Shown in pieces: positions 16,189-26,578 of a stretch of 64,000 bases of DNA. A program made the position numbers and the translations under genes. The notes beneath the pieces are model-generated. The model was given only the letters and a program-made list of their open reading frames with translations, ran no database searches and was not told where the DNA came from. Positions within the stretch are counted from its first letter, which is position 1, and every line of letters begins with the position of its first letter. Source of the stretch: Chlamydoabsidia padenii (lineage: Eukaryota; Mucoromycota; Mucoromycetes; Mucorales; Cunninghamellaceae); the NCBI GenBank assembly GCA_025330725.1, contig JAIWND010000028.1, positions 181,501 through 245,500 on the forward strand. The letters are read 5' to 3'.

Positions 16189-16282
16189 GCAACAGCAACA
16201 ACAACACAACAACAACACAAAGATTGACTTGGGGTCTTTAATGAATCCTTCATTGATGCGGGTGAACAACATTTTAAATTAG
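15019..16282 (+). CDS. Forkhead (FKH) transcription factor with long poly-Q
   Basis: Two exons (15019-15534, 15647-16282) give 383 residues. The winged-helix domain spans about residues 126-215: RRRPPHSYASLIAQAIL, REIYEWVQTKYPHLY, then across the intron GWQ-NTIRHNLSLNRCFRKL and KGGFWTVD. The recognition helix NTIRHNLSLN is intact. The intron has a run of about 39 T before its CAG acceptor. About 30 Gln near residue 365 follow a Ser-rich region. I start at 15019; an in-frame ATG at 14980 would add 13 hydrophobic residues. In fungi such factors control cell-cycle, morphogenesis or stress genes; which of these applies cannot be read here. Confidence 0.95.
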
Positions 16283-16550
16283 ATTACTTCCTCCCTTCTT
16301 ACTTACTCTTTTATTTACAATGTACTTCCATACTGGTATTTACTTTAAAACTTAATAAAACTCTTTGTCATTTATGACTTGTCTTAACATACTGTCTCTT
16401 CACATTGGTTATTATATTAATATTGTTCGGTTATGGAGGATAAATACTGTTTTGGGTACTGGTGATAATTGGTTCAATAGCAGGTTTTTATTAGGTGAGA
16501 GATATATTTATAAGTGTATGTATGGAAATATATAACTAAATCTAGGTGAC

Positions 16551-16601
<51 letters not shown>

Positions 16602-16621
16602 CAACAATAATTATACTATAA
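16283..16621. other. Convergent 3' region with poly-A tract
   Basis: Short spacer between the forkhead gene and the channel gene on opposite strands. It has AATAAA near 16353 and an uninterrupted run of about 40 A ending near 16596. No gene seen. Confidence 0.7.
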
Positions 16622-19600
16622 CTATCTGGTTGCCAAAACATAAATAGTGTCGGTGGAGCGAAGGATCAAGGAAGGCACCGGATTCGTATAGACAAATGGC
16701 AGTTCGTTCCCCATATCTTCATCTGACGCACGAAACAATCCAATGGCGAGTATACCATGATCCAGTAAAAGAGCATCAAACAAACAGGCAAATGTTGCTC
16801 CAGCAAAGGCATCCGGCATGGGTATAGAGGTGAGGTGAGGAGCTTGCATGGAAGCCGTCGATAAAGTAGTAATGTCTTCAGTCATCGCATCCGCATAATA
16901 GGCTGGTCCAGGCATACCGCAAAGAGCCTTGATGATGGATACAATGTCAGGCTTGTAGAATGTTTGGCTGAGTAATACGTTGCTGATCAAGCTATCCACC
17001 ACCACTTCGCCTGCTGCATAGGCTGGTGTATAAAAGACATCGATTTCTTCCGCCACATCTTTTCCTTGCAGTAGCTGCATGAATCGGATGTTGGATTTTT
17101 CATCTATAATAAAAATATGAATGAAGATCCAATTAGTTTGCATTTTTTTTTTTGTTTCCCACCCATTCATTACTACTTACTAAGATTCACAATACGAAAT
17201 CTATCAGGATTGGGTTCAGGTATAAGGAGATCCATAAGATGACTTGCCATACTAAATGTTTATAAATATATGATTAATGCCTTTACATGTCATTTAGTTA
17301 CTTCAGTTTCCTTTTTCACTTACATCGCCGGACTATCAGAGCTTTTTTCATAATTCCCAGATGATTCCTTTTCACTAGTTACACAAATGTTCAAGTAATG
17401 AATGTTAGTTTCCCCTGACTATCCTGCTTTAGCCTACCTCATCACCACCACCTGTTGCGCATGCTTGACACCAGCTCGTAGAAGATCATCCGGATACCGA
17501 GAATTACCCTAAAAAAAAGGACACAACGACATGAATACGTCACATCAAATCACGCAGCCACAAATCACTTACCAACATAAAGTAGAGTTTGGGGAATCTA
17601 TTGAGGAGTTCAAACAGCTTTGGAATCGGCGGGGTTTTGCATAAAATGACAATATCCCGAAGATCATCCGGTTTCAAGTAAGGTGACCTATATATGATAA
17701 CAATACATTTTGTTAGTCCTACTATCCACACCCATCCCCCCCCCCTGTGATTTACCTTAGGTTGTAGATAAACTTGAAGATATTGGTTACCCTTTCTTGT
17801 AAGCAGACAAGAATGTGCCCTTTCAATCCACTAGCAGATTCTATCATCACATCGTCACGAAGTACCGGCTGATCCAAAAGGTAGCATAGAGGTAGAGACG
17901 GTTCCAATGTATTAGGTTGATTTTGTTCATATGCTTGGCCCAATCCTGCAATCAAAGTACGACTGCCTGTTAATAATGCATGTCTTGTCGAAGGGAGTTT
18001 AGTGATACGATAGTGCTGCTGATGTTGCCCGGATGAAGAAGTAGAATTGGATGAGTACGCAGATGAGATACTGGCAGGATTGGAGTGTTTTGATACAATG
18101 GATGGCCTTTTCTTAATAGTTGTTGTTGTTGATTGAGTTGTACCTTTTGTTGTGGGTGTCGAAGTTTGCTGTTGCTTCGTCATTGGTGATAGTGGTTGAG
18201 ATAGGGTCGCAGGTGTGAGTGTTTCCTTCGCTCTTTGTTCCATTTGATCAAATGAATGTGATCGAGTCGTATTCGTTCGAAAGAGTGGAGCTGGTGAGTG
18301 TGGTCGAGTCATGCGGGAGTTTCGCATGGTATAGATGGCTTGCCAGGCATAAACCGAATTCTATTTCCATAAAAGAAAAACCAAAACAAGAGGATGATTA
18401 GTATTGTTATTGTCCAACACAAGGCGATAAGTCTTATTTTACCATTTTCTTGATATCACGGATTTCTTTAGGACTTTCAGCCATATACACACAAAGATCA
18501 TCATCCTTGATCACATAATAATGCCGAGGGTTCAGTAAGATTTCATATCGATCAGAGTTTTCTACTTTGGTCTTGACAGCAAACAATATCACCTGACATT
18601 CCTTGTATACGATCTATCCATGATATGAGCAAATGCTATAAGTATTTTACATTATCAAATTCCTGTTTTTTTTTTTGTGTGTGTGTGTGTGCCACTTACC
18701 CAGCATGCATCTGCAAAAGTCAAACCAATCAGACACTTTGCAGCAGAGGCCATATAGATTTCATTACATGATCCATCGTCGTATTGGGCTTGCCAAGATT
18801 CATCATAGCGATTTCGAGGTTGTCGTTGATGTAAAAGATTGATCAATAGAGTGGAAACCCCCCGACACCGACAATTCATTGCCAAAAGATATTGAGAGAA
18901 TTCACCCACACAAATGATTTCTCGCGCCACCTTCTGATAGATCGCCGTGCTTGGTGAGAGATTATAAGTATATATCGGGATGTTATGTACCACAGTAAAG
19001 CAATAAAGAGACCAGAGTCGTACCGTGTTTCGTTCGTCTTCTTTGGAGTGGTCGAGAGCATGATCATCTAATCAAAAAAGTAAGGTGTGATTAGTTAGGG
19101 CTTTATAAAGCTGATAATGTTAAAAATGAGTATAATCTTACCAGAGATTGTAAATATTGCTCTAGCATATCGAGCCCTCTATTTTAAGAAATACAAGCAG
19201 GTTAGCTTCATCAAGATCAAGATCATCAATTTTCTATGGCTTCAACTTACAACACGTATCAATGTGTCTTCATTCTATTGATTTAAAAACAAAAAACTAG
19301 TATTAGTGCATGTCCTGTGATCTTTTTGCCTTTTGTTTCTTACCAAAACAGAGCCATGTAAGAACTGGATCCGATTTCCCCACATTGAGTTTCGTTCCAT
19401 CAGCTTCAATTCTTCAGTAGGAGGATTGTCATCAAGGAATATTACATTCAAATGAGATTCAGCATGTTCCTATAAAATATCAATATAAGTTGGGTTAGAG
19501 AGTGATCGATATCCCCCTAATGCATAAACATAGCCTTTTTTTTCAACTTACACGATCCAGGAATCCACCAAGAATGTCATTGACTTGCTCCGGTCGAAAA

Positions 19601-21666
19601 GATCCAACAATTAGTATAAAAGGCATTGAACCTTTACTGACATGCCCGCCACCATCTACAATAACAAAAGTGATTAGTATTATCCTTTCATCAAACGATC
19701 TATGATTCATTCATTCTTTTACATACCATTACGTTTTTGTAGAGTTCTTGCCACGTCAGTCAATAGACTCGGTAATACGGCCAATGATACAACAATCAAT
19801 GTCATCATAACTATCCGACTTCCTTCTGTTCTTGGAGTGATATCTATACAAAAAAAGAAAAAGAAAAAAGAGGGAATGAGTGAGTGATTGTATATCCTTT
19901 CGATCGATTATAACTTACCACCATAGCCAACAGTAGACAAAGTGACCATAACAACATACCTATCAGCATACATTAATAAAAGTTAAAATTAAAGGCATAC
20001 CAATTAGTTTATTATATACTTACAGTGAATCCAGGATAGGGTAGTTGATGCCAGCAAAAGTAGCTTCACAGTATTGAAATGCCGACATTCCGTTGTACAA
20101 CAACACCATCAGGGTGCATATCAGGTGAATCAACTTGGTCTTCAATGGATCGATTACCTTATCTAGAATAGAGTGTTCCTGGTTAATGCCATAATCATTC
20201 CCCTCCCCCTGTTGATTTTTTATTTACCTGTGATTTGCAAGTTGGTCTTGATTTTCATTACGCTTTTAATCCGTAAGAGAAGAACCCAGCTTCTTAAAAA
20301 GTAGGGTACTATATAAAAACAAATGATGAGTATAATCCATAAGTAAAAGGTATGTATTTTCTTCTTCTTCTTCTTCTTCTTCTTCTTTGACTTACCGTAA
20401 AGATATCGGCCATAATGTATAAAGTTTGATATGACAAAAGGCACCGAGGTCAATAGTTCAATGCAACATCGAAAACTAAAAAGGACGGAGACAGGATGCC
20501 CGATCATAATGATGCCTTGATAATCCGATTTCAGTCAAAAAAATAAATAAAACAAGTTGGTTAGTATCCAGATAATTTATATATGAATCAAATACTTACG
20601 TATAAAAAAGGAGCCCAAGTCCCAAAAAGAGAGAATTTGACAAAACCGCCATAGGTCGTATGATCGCCACTTGTAAAGCCATGGAGGATATAAATCCACA
20701 TCCGATTCTTGTTTCATTTCCACCAAATACATCAAGCAAAAGATCAGGTCCACCATCAGATCAATATTAACCTATAGCAAATATAAAATATATACATGTG
20801 ATATCAGTATCATCTGTGACCCAGATCTGACTAGAGCAACAAATGACGGAGGGATGATCATCCATTTGCTTTATTTCCAACTTACAAAGATGATAATATT
20901 TCGATTAGATAACAATAAATGTCGAAGTGCCAATAGTCGTTCATCATATCCCAGGTATTGTTTGACTTTTTGTAAGAGAGATACCTTGATTCGTTCGTCC
21001 CTACAAATATATATGATTTGTTGTTAATGATTAACTGGGTTTTCATTTTCTATCCATGTATCCTACCTACCTAGCTCTTTTGCGACCTGCACGGTGTTTT
21101 AATCGAATGGTACTGAGATTAACTGTGGTCTTTTTGGAAAACCATTGATCCAGATTATGTCGTTGTGATGTTGATTCAATGACTTCTTGTGCCCTATAAT
21201 AACAAAAGCAGTTAGTACCCAGGTGCAACTTGAAACAAAGCTAGTCTCATACAAGTTCCGTTTATCTTTTTCTTTAACAGTAATGAATTTACCTTGGGTC
21301 TAGAGCCGGCAAAACTAAGTCAGCGTTTTCTTCTTCTTCTTCTACCTTGGCATTAGGGCTGGTTACACGTAGCACGTTGGATAAACGACTGGAGAGTTTG
21401 GGACGATGTCGCTGTTGGAGTCTGCGCTGTTTTCGTTTGGCAAGTCGACTACTGCTGCTGCTGTAAGTATCGTCAACATCGCTACTACCTCTAGAAGAAG
21501 AGTCTTCCTGAGATCGATGACTGGTGTTGGATTGTGCTGCTGGGCCAGTCTTCCGTTGAGGAGAGGATAGTGGTGAAGAGGTTAGGCATCCATAATTGGT
21601 AGGTATATTAAGTGTGTTGTTGTTGTAGAGCAAGGCTTCTTCATCGTCTTCGGGAGTAGAAGGCAT
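16622..21666 (-). CDS. Slo/BK-like potassium channel alpha subunit
   Basis: Twenty-one exons were spliced by hand (first 21666-21293, last 17103-16622) and close in frame at 1168 residues. The Ser-rich, basic cytosolic N-terminus (about 200 residues) leads into roughly six hydrophobic segments, including an Arg/Lys-bearing S4-like helix (SWVLLLRIKSVMKIK), then a K+-selective pore with TVGYGD at about residue 385 and an S6. Two RCK modules follow: SMPFILIVGSFRPEQV opens the first, and LKGHILVCLQERV opens the second after a long Ser/Thr-rich linker. The layout is that of Slo-family channels. The segment aligning with the BK calcium bowl reads LQGKDVAEEIDVFYTP, so the run of Asp is absent; the gating ligand is therefore open. 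Exons of 24, 37 and 41 nt occur. Exon 4 (20771-20600) is the least certain, since a second frame there is also hydrophobic. It probably conducts K+ across plasma or organelle membranes. Confidence 0.9.
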
Positions 21667-22090
21667 CGCCCATATAATAGAGTAATATGGACACTGACTA
21701 TTGTATAATTGTGAATGTGTTTAAAGTAAGAAGGAAGTAAAGCAAAAAAAAAAAAAAATCCCAAAATATTTATACCAAAATGCTTTCAACTCCGACATGG
21801 AACGGGGAATCGAACACAGTCTTGTTGTGTGGATGTTCAAGCAGATATGATCAATAATAAGGTTCTCAAGTTAACTGGCAGCGACGGTGACAAAAAGATA
21901 TCTGTTATCTTATTACTTCTTTGATTCATCAACGGTATGTTGTGCCACAGTAGGACCCAGCCCGAACTTAGTTTAAAAATTTGAAGGTAAAAAAATACCA
22001 AGATGGGCGAGTCCTTTTTGAATCCTTCTCTTTTACTTCTTCAATCTTATAAACGAATTTGCTAAACACTAACCAACAAACTCCTTACTA

Positions 22091-22519
22091 ATGCTCATGA
22101 AAAGCCTATACTCAGTAGCCTAGTACCACCATATATCACTTGCGTACTCGACTCACGTAATAGTCATTCTGTTAATGCCTCCTGACACAACACAACTTCT
22201 ACATCTATACGAATTCAATCTGCTACGTTGGGATAACAACTGACACTTTACCCTGCCACAATACAAGTATATTAACTGCAACTCTTTTTCTCTCAACTTG
22301 ATCACGAAGGAAGAAAAGATGGTGGGTCCTTACTGCATCTTCTCACTTGACACCATGACTAAATGATACAACAAGAATAGATTCTTCCTGGACTATCCAA
22401 TTTAATCTCGGGCTCACATTGTCAACCGCTTTGGAAAACAGTACTCAGTTTGGATTATATCTAGTATGGATGACACTGTGAAGAGTGGCAAACGACTGAT
22501 GGTTTGATCTCAGTCATCA
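22091..22519 (+). pseudogene. Possible decayed gene (frame with several stops)
   Basis: From ATG 22091 one plus-strand frame reads as protein-like sequence for about 140 codons but is broken by stops (TAG, TGA, TGA, TAA, TGA). No canonical splice pattern removes them. Beyond it, near 22492-22640, a different frame reads GSFGTFVNQHWTTGWIW, also coding-like. AATAAA follows at about 22720. A noncoding transcript is the alternative. No family recognised. Confidence 0.25.
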
Positions 22520-22963
22520 ATGTGTATCAGCAACATGGATCATTCGGTACCTTTGTCAATCAGCATTGGACAACAGGTTGGATTTGGTCTGTTCTTTATG
22601 GCTACCATGTACTTGGTCTCTTTACTTATTTACTTTAGTTATCTATACAATATCATATAATACCTTATTTTTTTATTTACCCCTCCCCCTCTTCTTATTT
22701 ATCTATATTACCAATATTACTAATAAAGTTATCAATCTTTGACTTGTCTCATACGTATACAACATCTGTATTTATACAAGTGTCTTTTACATGCACACTG
22801 TGGGGATTCAGGAGTGAATTTACTATCACTCAACCTTTACTGGGAAACAAGGTGAAGGGGTTGGAAACTTAAACCATTTAAACAATAGGGACATATAATT
22901 AAAAATATAGGTGGGCTAAGTGTGGGGGTTGGGTTAGTGGACGTTTTTGCATATGAGGATGTC

Positions 22964-22964
<1 letters not shown>

Positions 22965-23014
<50 letters not shown>
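22965..23014 (+). repeat. Poly-A tract (about 50 bp)
   Basis: Uninterrupted A run directly abutting the left side of the 23.0-24.0 kb repeat. It may be a retrotransposition-type tail or simple slippage. Confidence 0.9.
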
Positions 23015-23016
<2 letters not shown>

Positions 23017-23967
23017 AATTCAGGCCAACCGGGCGGGAAAAAGTTGGGCGGAAAGTTAGTCTGAATGCCACGGCCAGTTGGGCGGGAAAAGTTTGGGCGA
23101 AAAGTTGGGCGTAGAAATCAGCCAGTTGGGCAGGAAAAATGCTGGGCAGAAAGTAGGGTGTAGAATTCAGGCCAACTTGGGTGAAAAGACTCTGGATTTT
23201 TTTTTTTCAAAGTCGAATTACGGGCAGTACAGGCCAGTTGGGCAAGAAAAAGTTGGGCAGAACGTTAGCCTGAGTTCTACAGCCAGTTGGGCAGTAAAAA
23301 GTCGGGCGAAAAGTTAGCCTGAATTCCACGGCCAGTTGGGCCTGAATTCCACGGTCCGTTGCACGGAAAAAAATTTGGGCGGAATGTTGGGCGTAGAATT
23401 CAGGCCAACTGGGCGGGAAAAATGCTGGGCAGAAAGTTGGGCGTAGAATTCAGGATATCTTTTCGCCCAACTTTTTTCCCGTGCAACGGGCCGTGGAATC
23501 CAGACTAACTTTCCGCCCATAATTTTTCTTGCCCAAATAGCCTGTACAGCCCGTAATTCGCCTGTGAAAAAAAAAACATCCAAATTCTTTTCACCCAAGT
23601 TGGCCTGAATTCTACGCCCAACTTTCTGCCCAGCATTTTTCCTGCCCAACTGGCCTGATTTCTACGCCCAACTTTTCGCCTAAACTTTTCCCGCCCAACT
23701 GGCCGTGGAATTCAGACTAACTTTCCGCCTAAACATTTTTCTGCGCAACTGGCCGTGGAATTCAGGCTAACTTTTCGCCCAACTTTTTTCTGCCTAACTG
23801 ATTGTAGAACACAGGCCAACTATCTGCCCAACTTTTTCCTGCCCAAATAGCCTGTACAGCCCGTAATTCGCCTGTGAAAAAAAAATCCAAAGTCTTTTCA
23901 CCCAAGTTGGCTTGAATTCTACGCCCTACTTTCTGCCCAAACTTTTTCCTGCCCAACTGGCCTGATT
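23015..23967. repeat. Two-armed repeat of degenerate GGCCAACTGGGCGGGAAAAA modules
   Basis: About 950 bp built of degenerate 50-60-bp modules around TTGGGCGGAAAGTTGGGC and GAATTCAGGCCAACTGGGC. In the left arm (about 23015-23456) modules run one way; in the right arm (about 23457-23967) they are reverse-complemented, so the whole is an imperfect palindrome. A longer subunit containing the sequence acccaagttggcctgaattctacg appears at about 23590 and 23898 and, inverted, at about 23150. GC is higher than in the flanks and no intact frame is seen. It is possibly a non-autonomous mobile element or a nested minisatellite. Confidence 0.85.
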
Positions 23968-24231
23968 TCATAGTGGTAACCGGAGAACCAAATGAATTAT
24001 GCAAACTGGAAAATTCAATAACCGACCCTGTATCATATTCACCCCTTCTATTCCCTAGACAATAACAATACAACACATCATCTGAAGTTTAGTTAAAGAG
24101 TCTTTATATAAAACGAAGTGATACCCATTTTATCAGAGCGTCTTTTTATTCAGGGAGTATCAAGTAATAACTATAAAGTATAACCAAACTACAATTACAA
24201 CTACAACTAGGCAAATGATAAAGTAGTGGAT

Positions 24232-24735
24232 TTACTTGATGTCGAGTTGATTGATGTTAAAAGTCGCCGTCGTTTCAATATTTGCAAAATGCTGTATGTG
24301 CCATATGTGTTGTATCATCAGCATAAGACCAGTAGGATCGACCTGGAGGCTTGATTCCTTTCTATTCCAACCAGTATGTGGTCGCCGATTCATCACTTTA
24401 CCTAACTTACCGAGACAGTAAAAAATAAAAAAAAGTTAGTGGGATGCGATAAATAATATAAATGCTCTTGCTCCATTGTTTCTTACCATTTGTATAACGA
24501 TTGGGTTTATTGTAGACTACTTCATTTTGAGAGATCCAGCGCCAGTTGAAGTGATTCAGGAAGTATCTATTAGAATTAACAAACCATGTTTATATACAAT
24601 AGAAACCTACTTGTTTCCTTCTTTTTTTTCTTCTTCTTTTTCTTCCTTGCCCTACCTATACCATTTTTATTTTCTCCTTTACAAGAGTTCAGCTCCATAC
24701 TTATTGTTGATCCTATGTAGTGTGCTGATTGCCAT
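24232..24735 (-). CDS. Unrecognised small protein, 5' end unresolved
   Basis: Three exons (24735-24683, 24566-24487, 24401-24232) join with GT-AG borders and correct phase to 100 residues starting MAISTLHRINNKYG. The frame stays open upstream to about 24890 (through YPCPLVLFGLKNANLQQ) without an ATG, so the real protein may be longer, with a further 5' exon that I could not place. The product is rich in Asn, His and Trp (FNWRWISQNEVVYNKPNRYT) and ends FNINQLDIK. No domain is recognised. Three in-phase exons make chance unlikely, but the function is unknown. The right arm of the repeat ends about 260 bases downstream. Confidence 0.5.
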
Positions 24736-25505
24736 TTGTTGTTTCTTCGTAATGACGGGAGGGCAGAGTGGTTCACTATTTTGTTGAAGATTTGCATTCT
24801 TTAGACCAAAGAGAACCAAAGGGCATGGGTAGTTATTGTTATTGTAGTGATAGTAGTAGTAAACTGAAGAGGAGTCTACATGATGTCGTGGATAATAAAG
24901 TAGAAGAGAAGGAACAAAATCAAATCACTCCCGTTTTTTTTTTTGTTAGAAAAAAAGGGGTCTGACTATTTTGAAACCCCGCTTAGTGAAAAAAATTTGT
25001 CTTCTGGTTCCCACTGCACCAGTTCCTCATGGATAGTAATGATTGAATCAATTACTCATCCGTATGATGGTTTCAAATGGTTATTATGCAAAACAATCTC
25101 CATACGTAAGCGCGGGAATAGATTAGCCCGTCCGGTGGAGAAGAAGCGCGGAATTCAAAAATAACCCCGAAAAAGGACATCCCTTTTTTCTTTTCTCTCC
25201 TTTCCGCATAAAGAAGCAACAACAACAAGCATGGTAGCATGAATCAACTGCCTTTGAATGGACAAGGAAGTCTCATGACAAGGGGGAGCGACAAAAAAGG
25301 GAGTTCCATCACAGGATCCATCGAACCAATAATGTAGGTTGTTTGACATTTGAGACATGTTACACAAAGATCAAAGAAATGGGTCTTTTTTATTATGAAC
25401 GTGAAATGCTAATATGGGGTGGTATTTTGGATGTATGTAAAATGAACATAAGAGAAAAATAATGTTATGTATATGCATGTATATTAGTGTATATGAAAAA
25501 GAGGG
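24736..25505. other. Upstream region of the 24.2-kb gene
   Basis: It contains the open 5' extension of the preceding gene and a minus-strand frame at 25155-25367 (70 codons, including GSCDGTPFFVAPPCHETS) that reads coding-like but has no supported splice partner. A motif-like GGGGTTATTTTTGAATTCCGCGC stretch (minus strand, about 25145-25170) suggests a promoter there. Confidence 0.4.
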
Positions 25506-25751
25506 TCAATGATTCTTGTCTTTAGGGCAGTGGTCTTCATGAGAAAAGATGGACGTGTCCACGCCGCAACATGAGCAGAAAGTATAGGTTGTGCTGAGAG
25601 AGGATGGTTCGGATGTGGTTGTAATGGTTGATGAGAAAGAGGACAAGGAGGAGGAAGATGTAGGTGATAACATGGATGGCCGACTAGGTTGCTTGATACT
25701 CATTGATGGGTCAACATAAGCAGGATAGATTGTAGTTGTGGTTGAATGCAT
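25506..25751 (-). CDS. Small Ser/Thr-rich protein with Cys-His tail
   Basis: Single-exon frame of 81 codons. The first half is low-complexity Ser/Thr/Pro with a YPAYVDPSMSIKQPSRP segment. The end, FCSCCGVDTSIFSHEDHCPK, holds four Cys and two His that could bind a metal, though the spacing matches no finger I can name. It may be a small secreted or regulatory protein; no signal peptide is seen. The AT-rich flank downstream resembles a 3' UTR. It is an open frame with plausible composition only, so confidence is moderate. Confidence 0.4.
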   Translation of the reverse strand: MHSTTTTIYPAYVDPSMSIKQPSRPSMLSPTSSSSLSSFSSTITTTSEPSSLSTTYTFCSCCGVDTSIFSHEDHCPKDKNH

Positions 25752-26578
25752 GATATGTGTTTAGGTCAAGTAAAGAAAGTAAAGAAAGGGAAAAAGAAAA
25801 AAAGAAAAAAGGACGACACATTATCCTTTTTATGTTCTTTGAACGGAAAAGGAAATAATTGACAGGGAACCTGATTGTTTGTTGCCATAGGTCAGTGTTG
25901 GAAAAAAAAAAAAAAAAAAAAACTTCCTTGGGTTTGATCCAGGGGGGGAAAGGGTCGAGAAGGCGGGTCGTTCGGGTAAAAAAATTCCATTTGCAGTAAC
26001 TTAAAGAATCTTCAAGGAGCCAATCATTTGCGCCGATCTATCTATTCTTCGAAAAAGAAAAAATGCTGGGTCCATAACGAATTTTCTAATACGCTAGCCG
26101 GATTGATTCCCCGCATCGGGATTTAAATATGCATGAATGTAGATCATTTCTATTTACTTGCACTCTTGCTCACTCGTCTACCTTTAAAAACATTAGTTAA
26201 AAGATCGAGCATTATCATACCATTATAATTATGTTAAGGATTAAAAGGATGATCAATGATGATATCTTATTGAGATCTCAACAATAAAGGCCTTAATAGT
26301 CATTTCAAATCCCGCAAAAGTCCGTTCCACCAGAAAAATCTGGAGAGAAAGAGAAGAGGAGAGAAGGAGCTAGAAGAACGGAGAGAGAGAGATAGTCTAT
26401 ATGGGATTCTGAAACCATTGAGGGTGATCTGCATATCATATTAGTTGAAACACAAGCAAGGACTGAAATTAAACGCCTCGAGAGCGTGCTTTTACTTCTC
26501 TGTATGGATAATAAATCATAGATTAACAATAAACTTTTTTTTTCTTTTCCTCTTTCTCTTCTTCCTTTCTGCTTTGAA
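25752..26578. other. Divergent intergenic region
   Basis: Upstream sequence of the small minus-strand gene and of the 7TM gene. It has a poly-A run at about 25902, a motif variant CGGGATTTAAATATGCATGAA at 26117, an exact motif copy at 26304, and a pyrimidine-rich leader just before ATG 26579. No gene seen. Confidence 0.6.
26304..26315 (-). promoter_or_regulatory. GCGGGATTTGAA motif (exact copy, reverse orientation)
   Basis: TTCAAATCCCGC, 264 bases upstream of the 7TM receptor-like gene start. Confidence 0.5.

Larger units (their letters stand above)
21667..24231. other. Gene-poor 2.6-kb region
   Basis: Channel promoter (first about 350 bases), then a possible gene relic (22091-22519), a poly-A run and a two-armed repeat (listed separately). 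No intact gene is supported. An AATAAAG signal near 22720 suggests that the relic once had, or still has, a transcript end. Confidence 0.6.

Noticed and set aside
16016..16253. Minus-strand frames of almost pure Leu or Val opposite the forkhead gene
   Set aside because: They are antisense shadows of the CAA repeat that codes for poly-Gln in the forkhead protein.
20600..20771. Alternative hydrophobic reading frame in channel exon 4
   Set aside because: It has a stop at the 5' end and cannot be joined in phase to the next exon, whereas the chosen frame keeps phase on both sides.
22965..23014. Poly-A as proof of a LINE or processed gene
   Set aside because: Many similar A or T runs occur in introns and spacers here, so the tract alone does not show retrotransposition. 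No reverse-transcriptase sequence was seen.
23015..23967. Repeated modules suggesting a CRISPR array
   Set aside because: The modules are degenerate, lack constant spacers, change orientation midway, and the host is a eukaryote.
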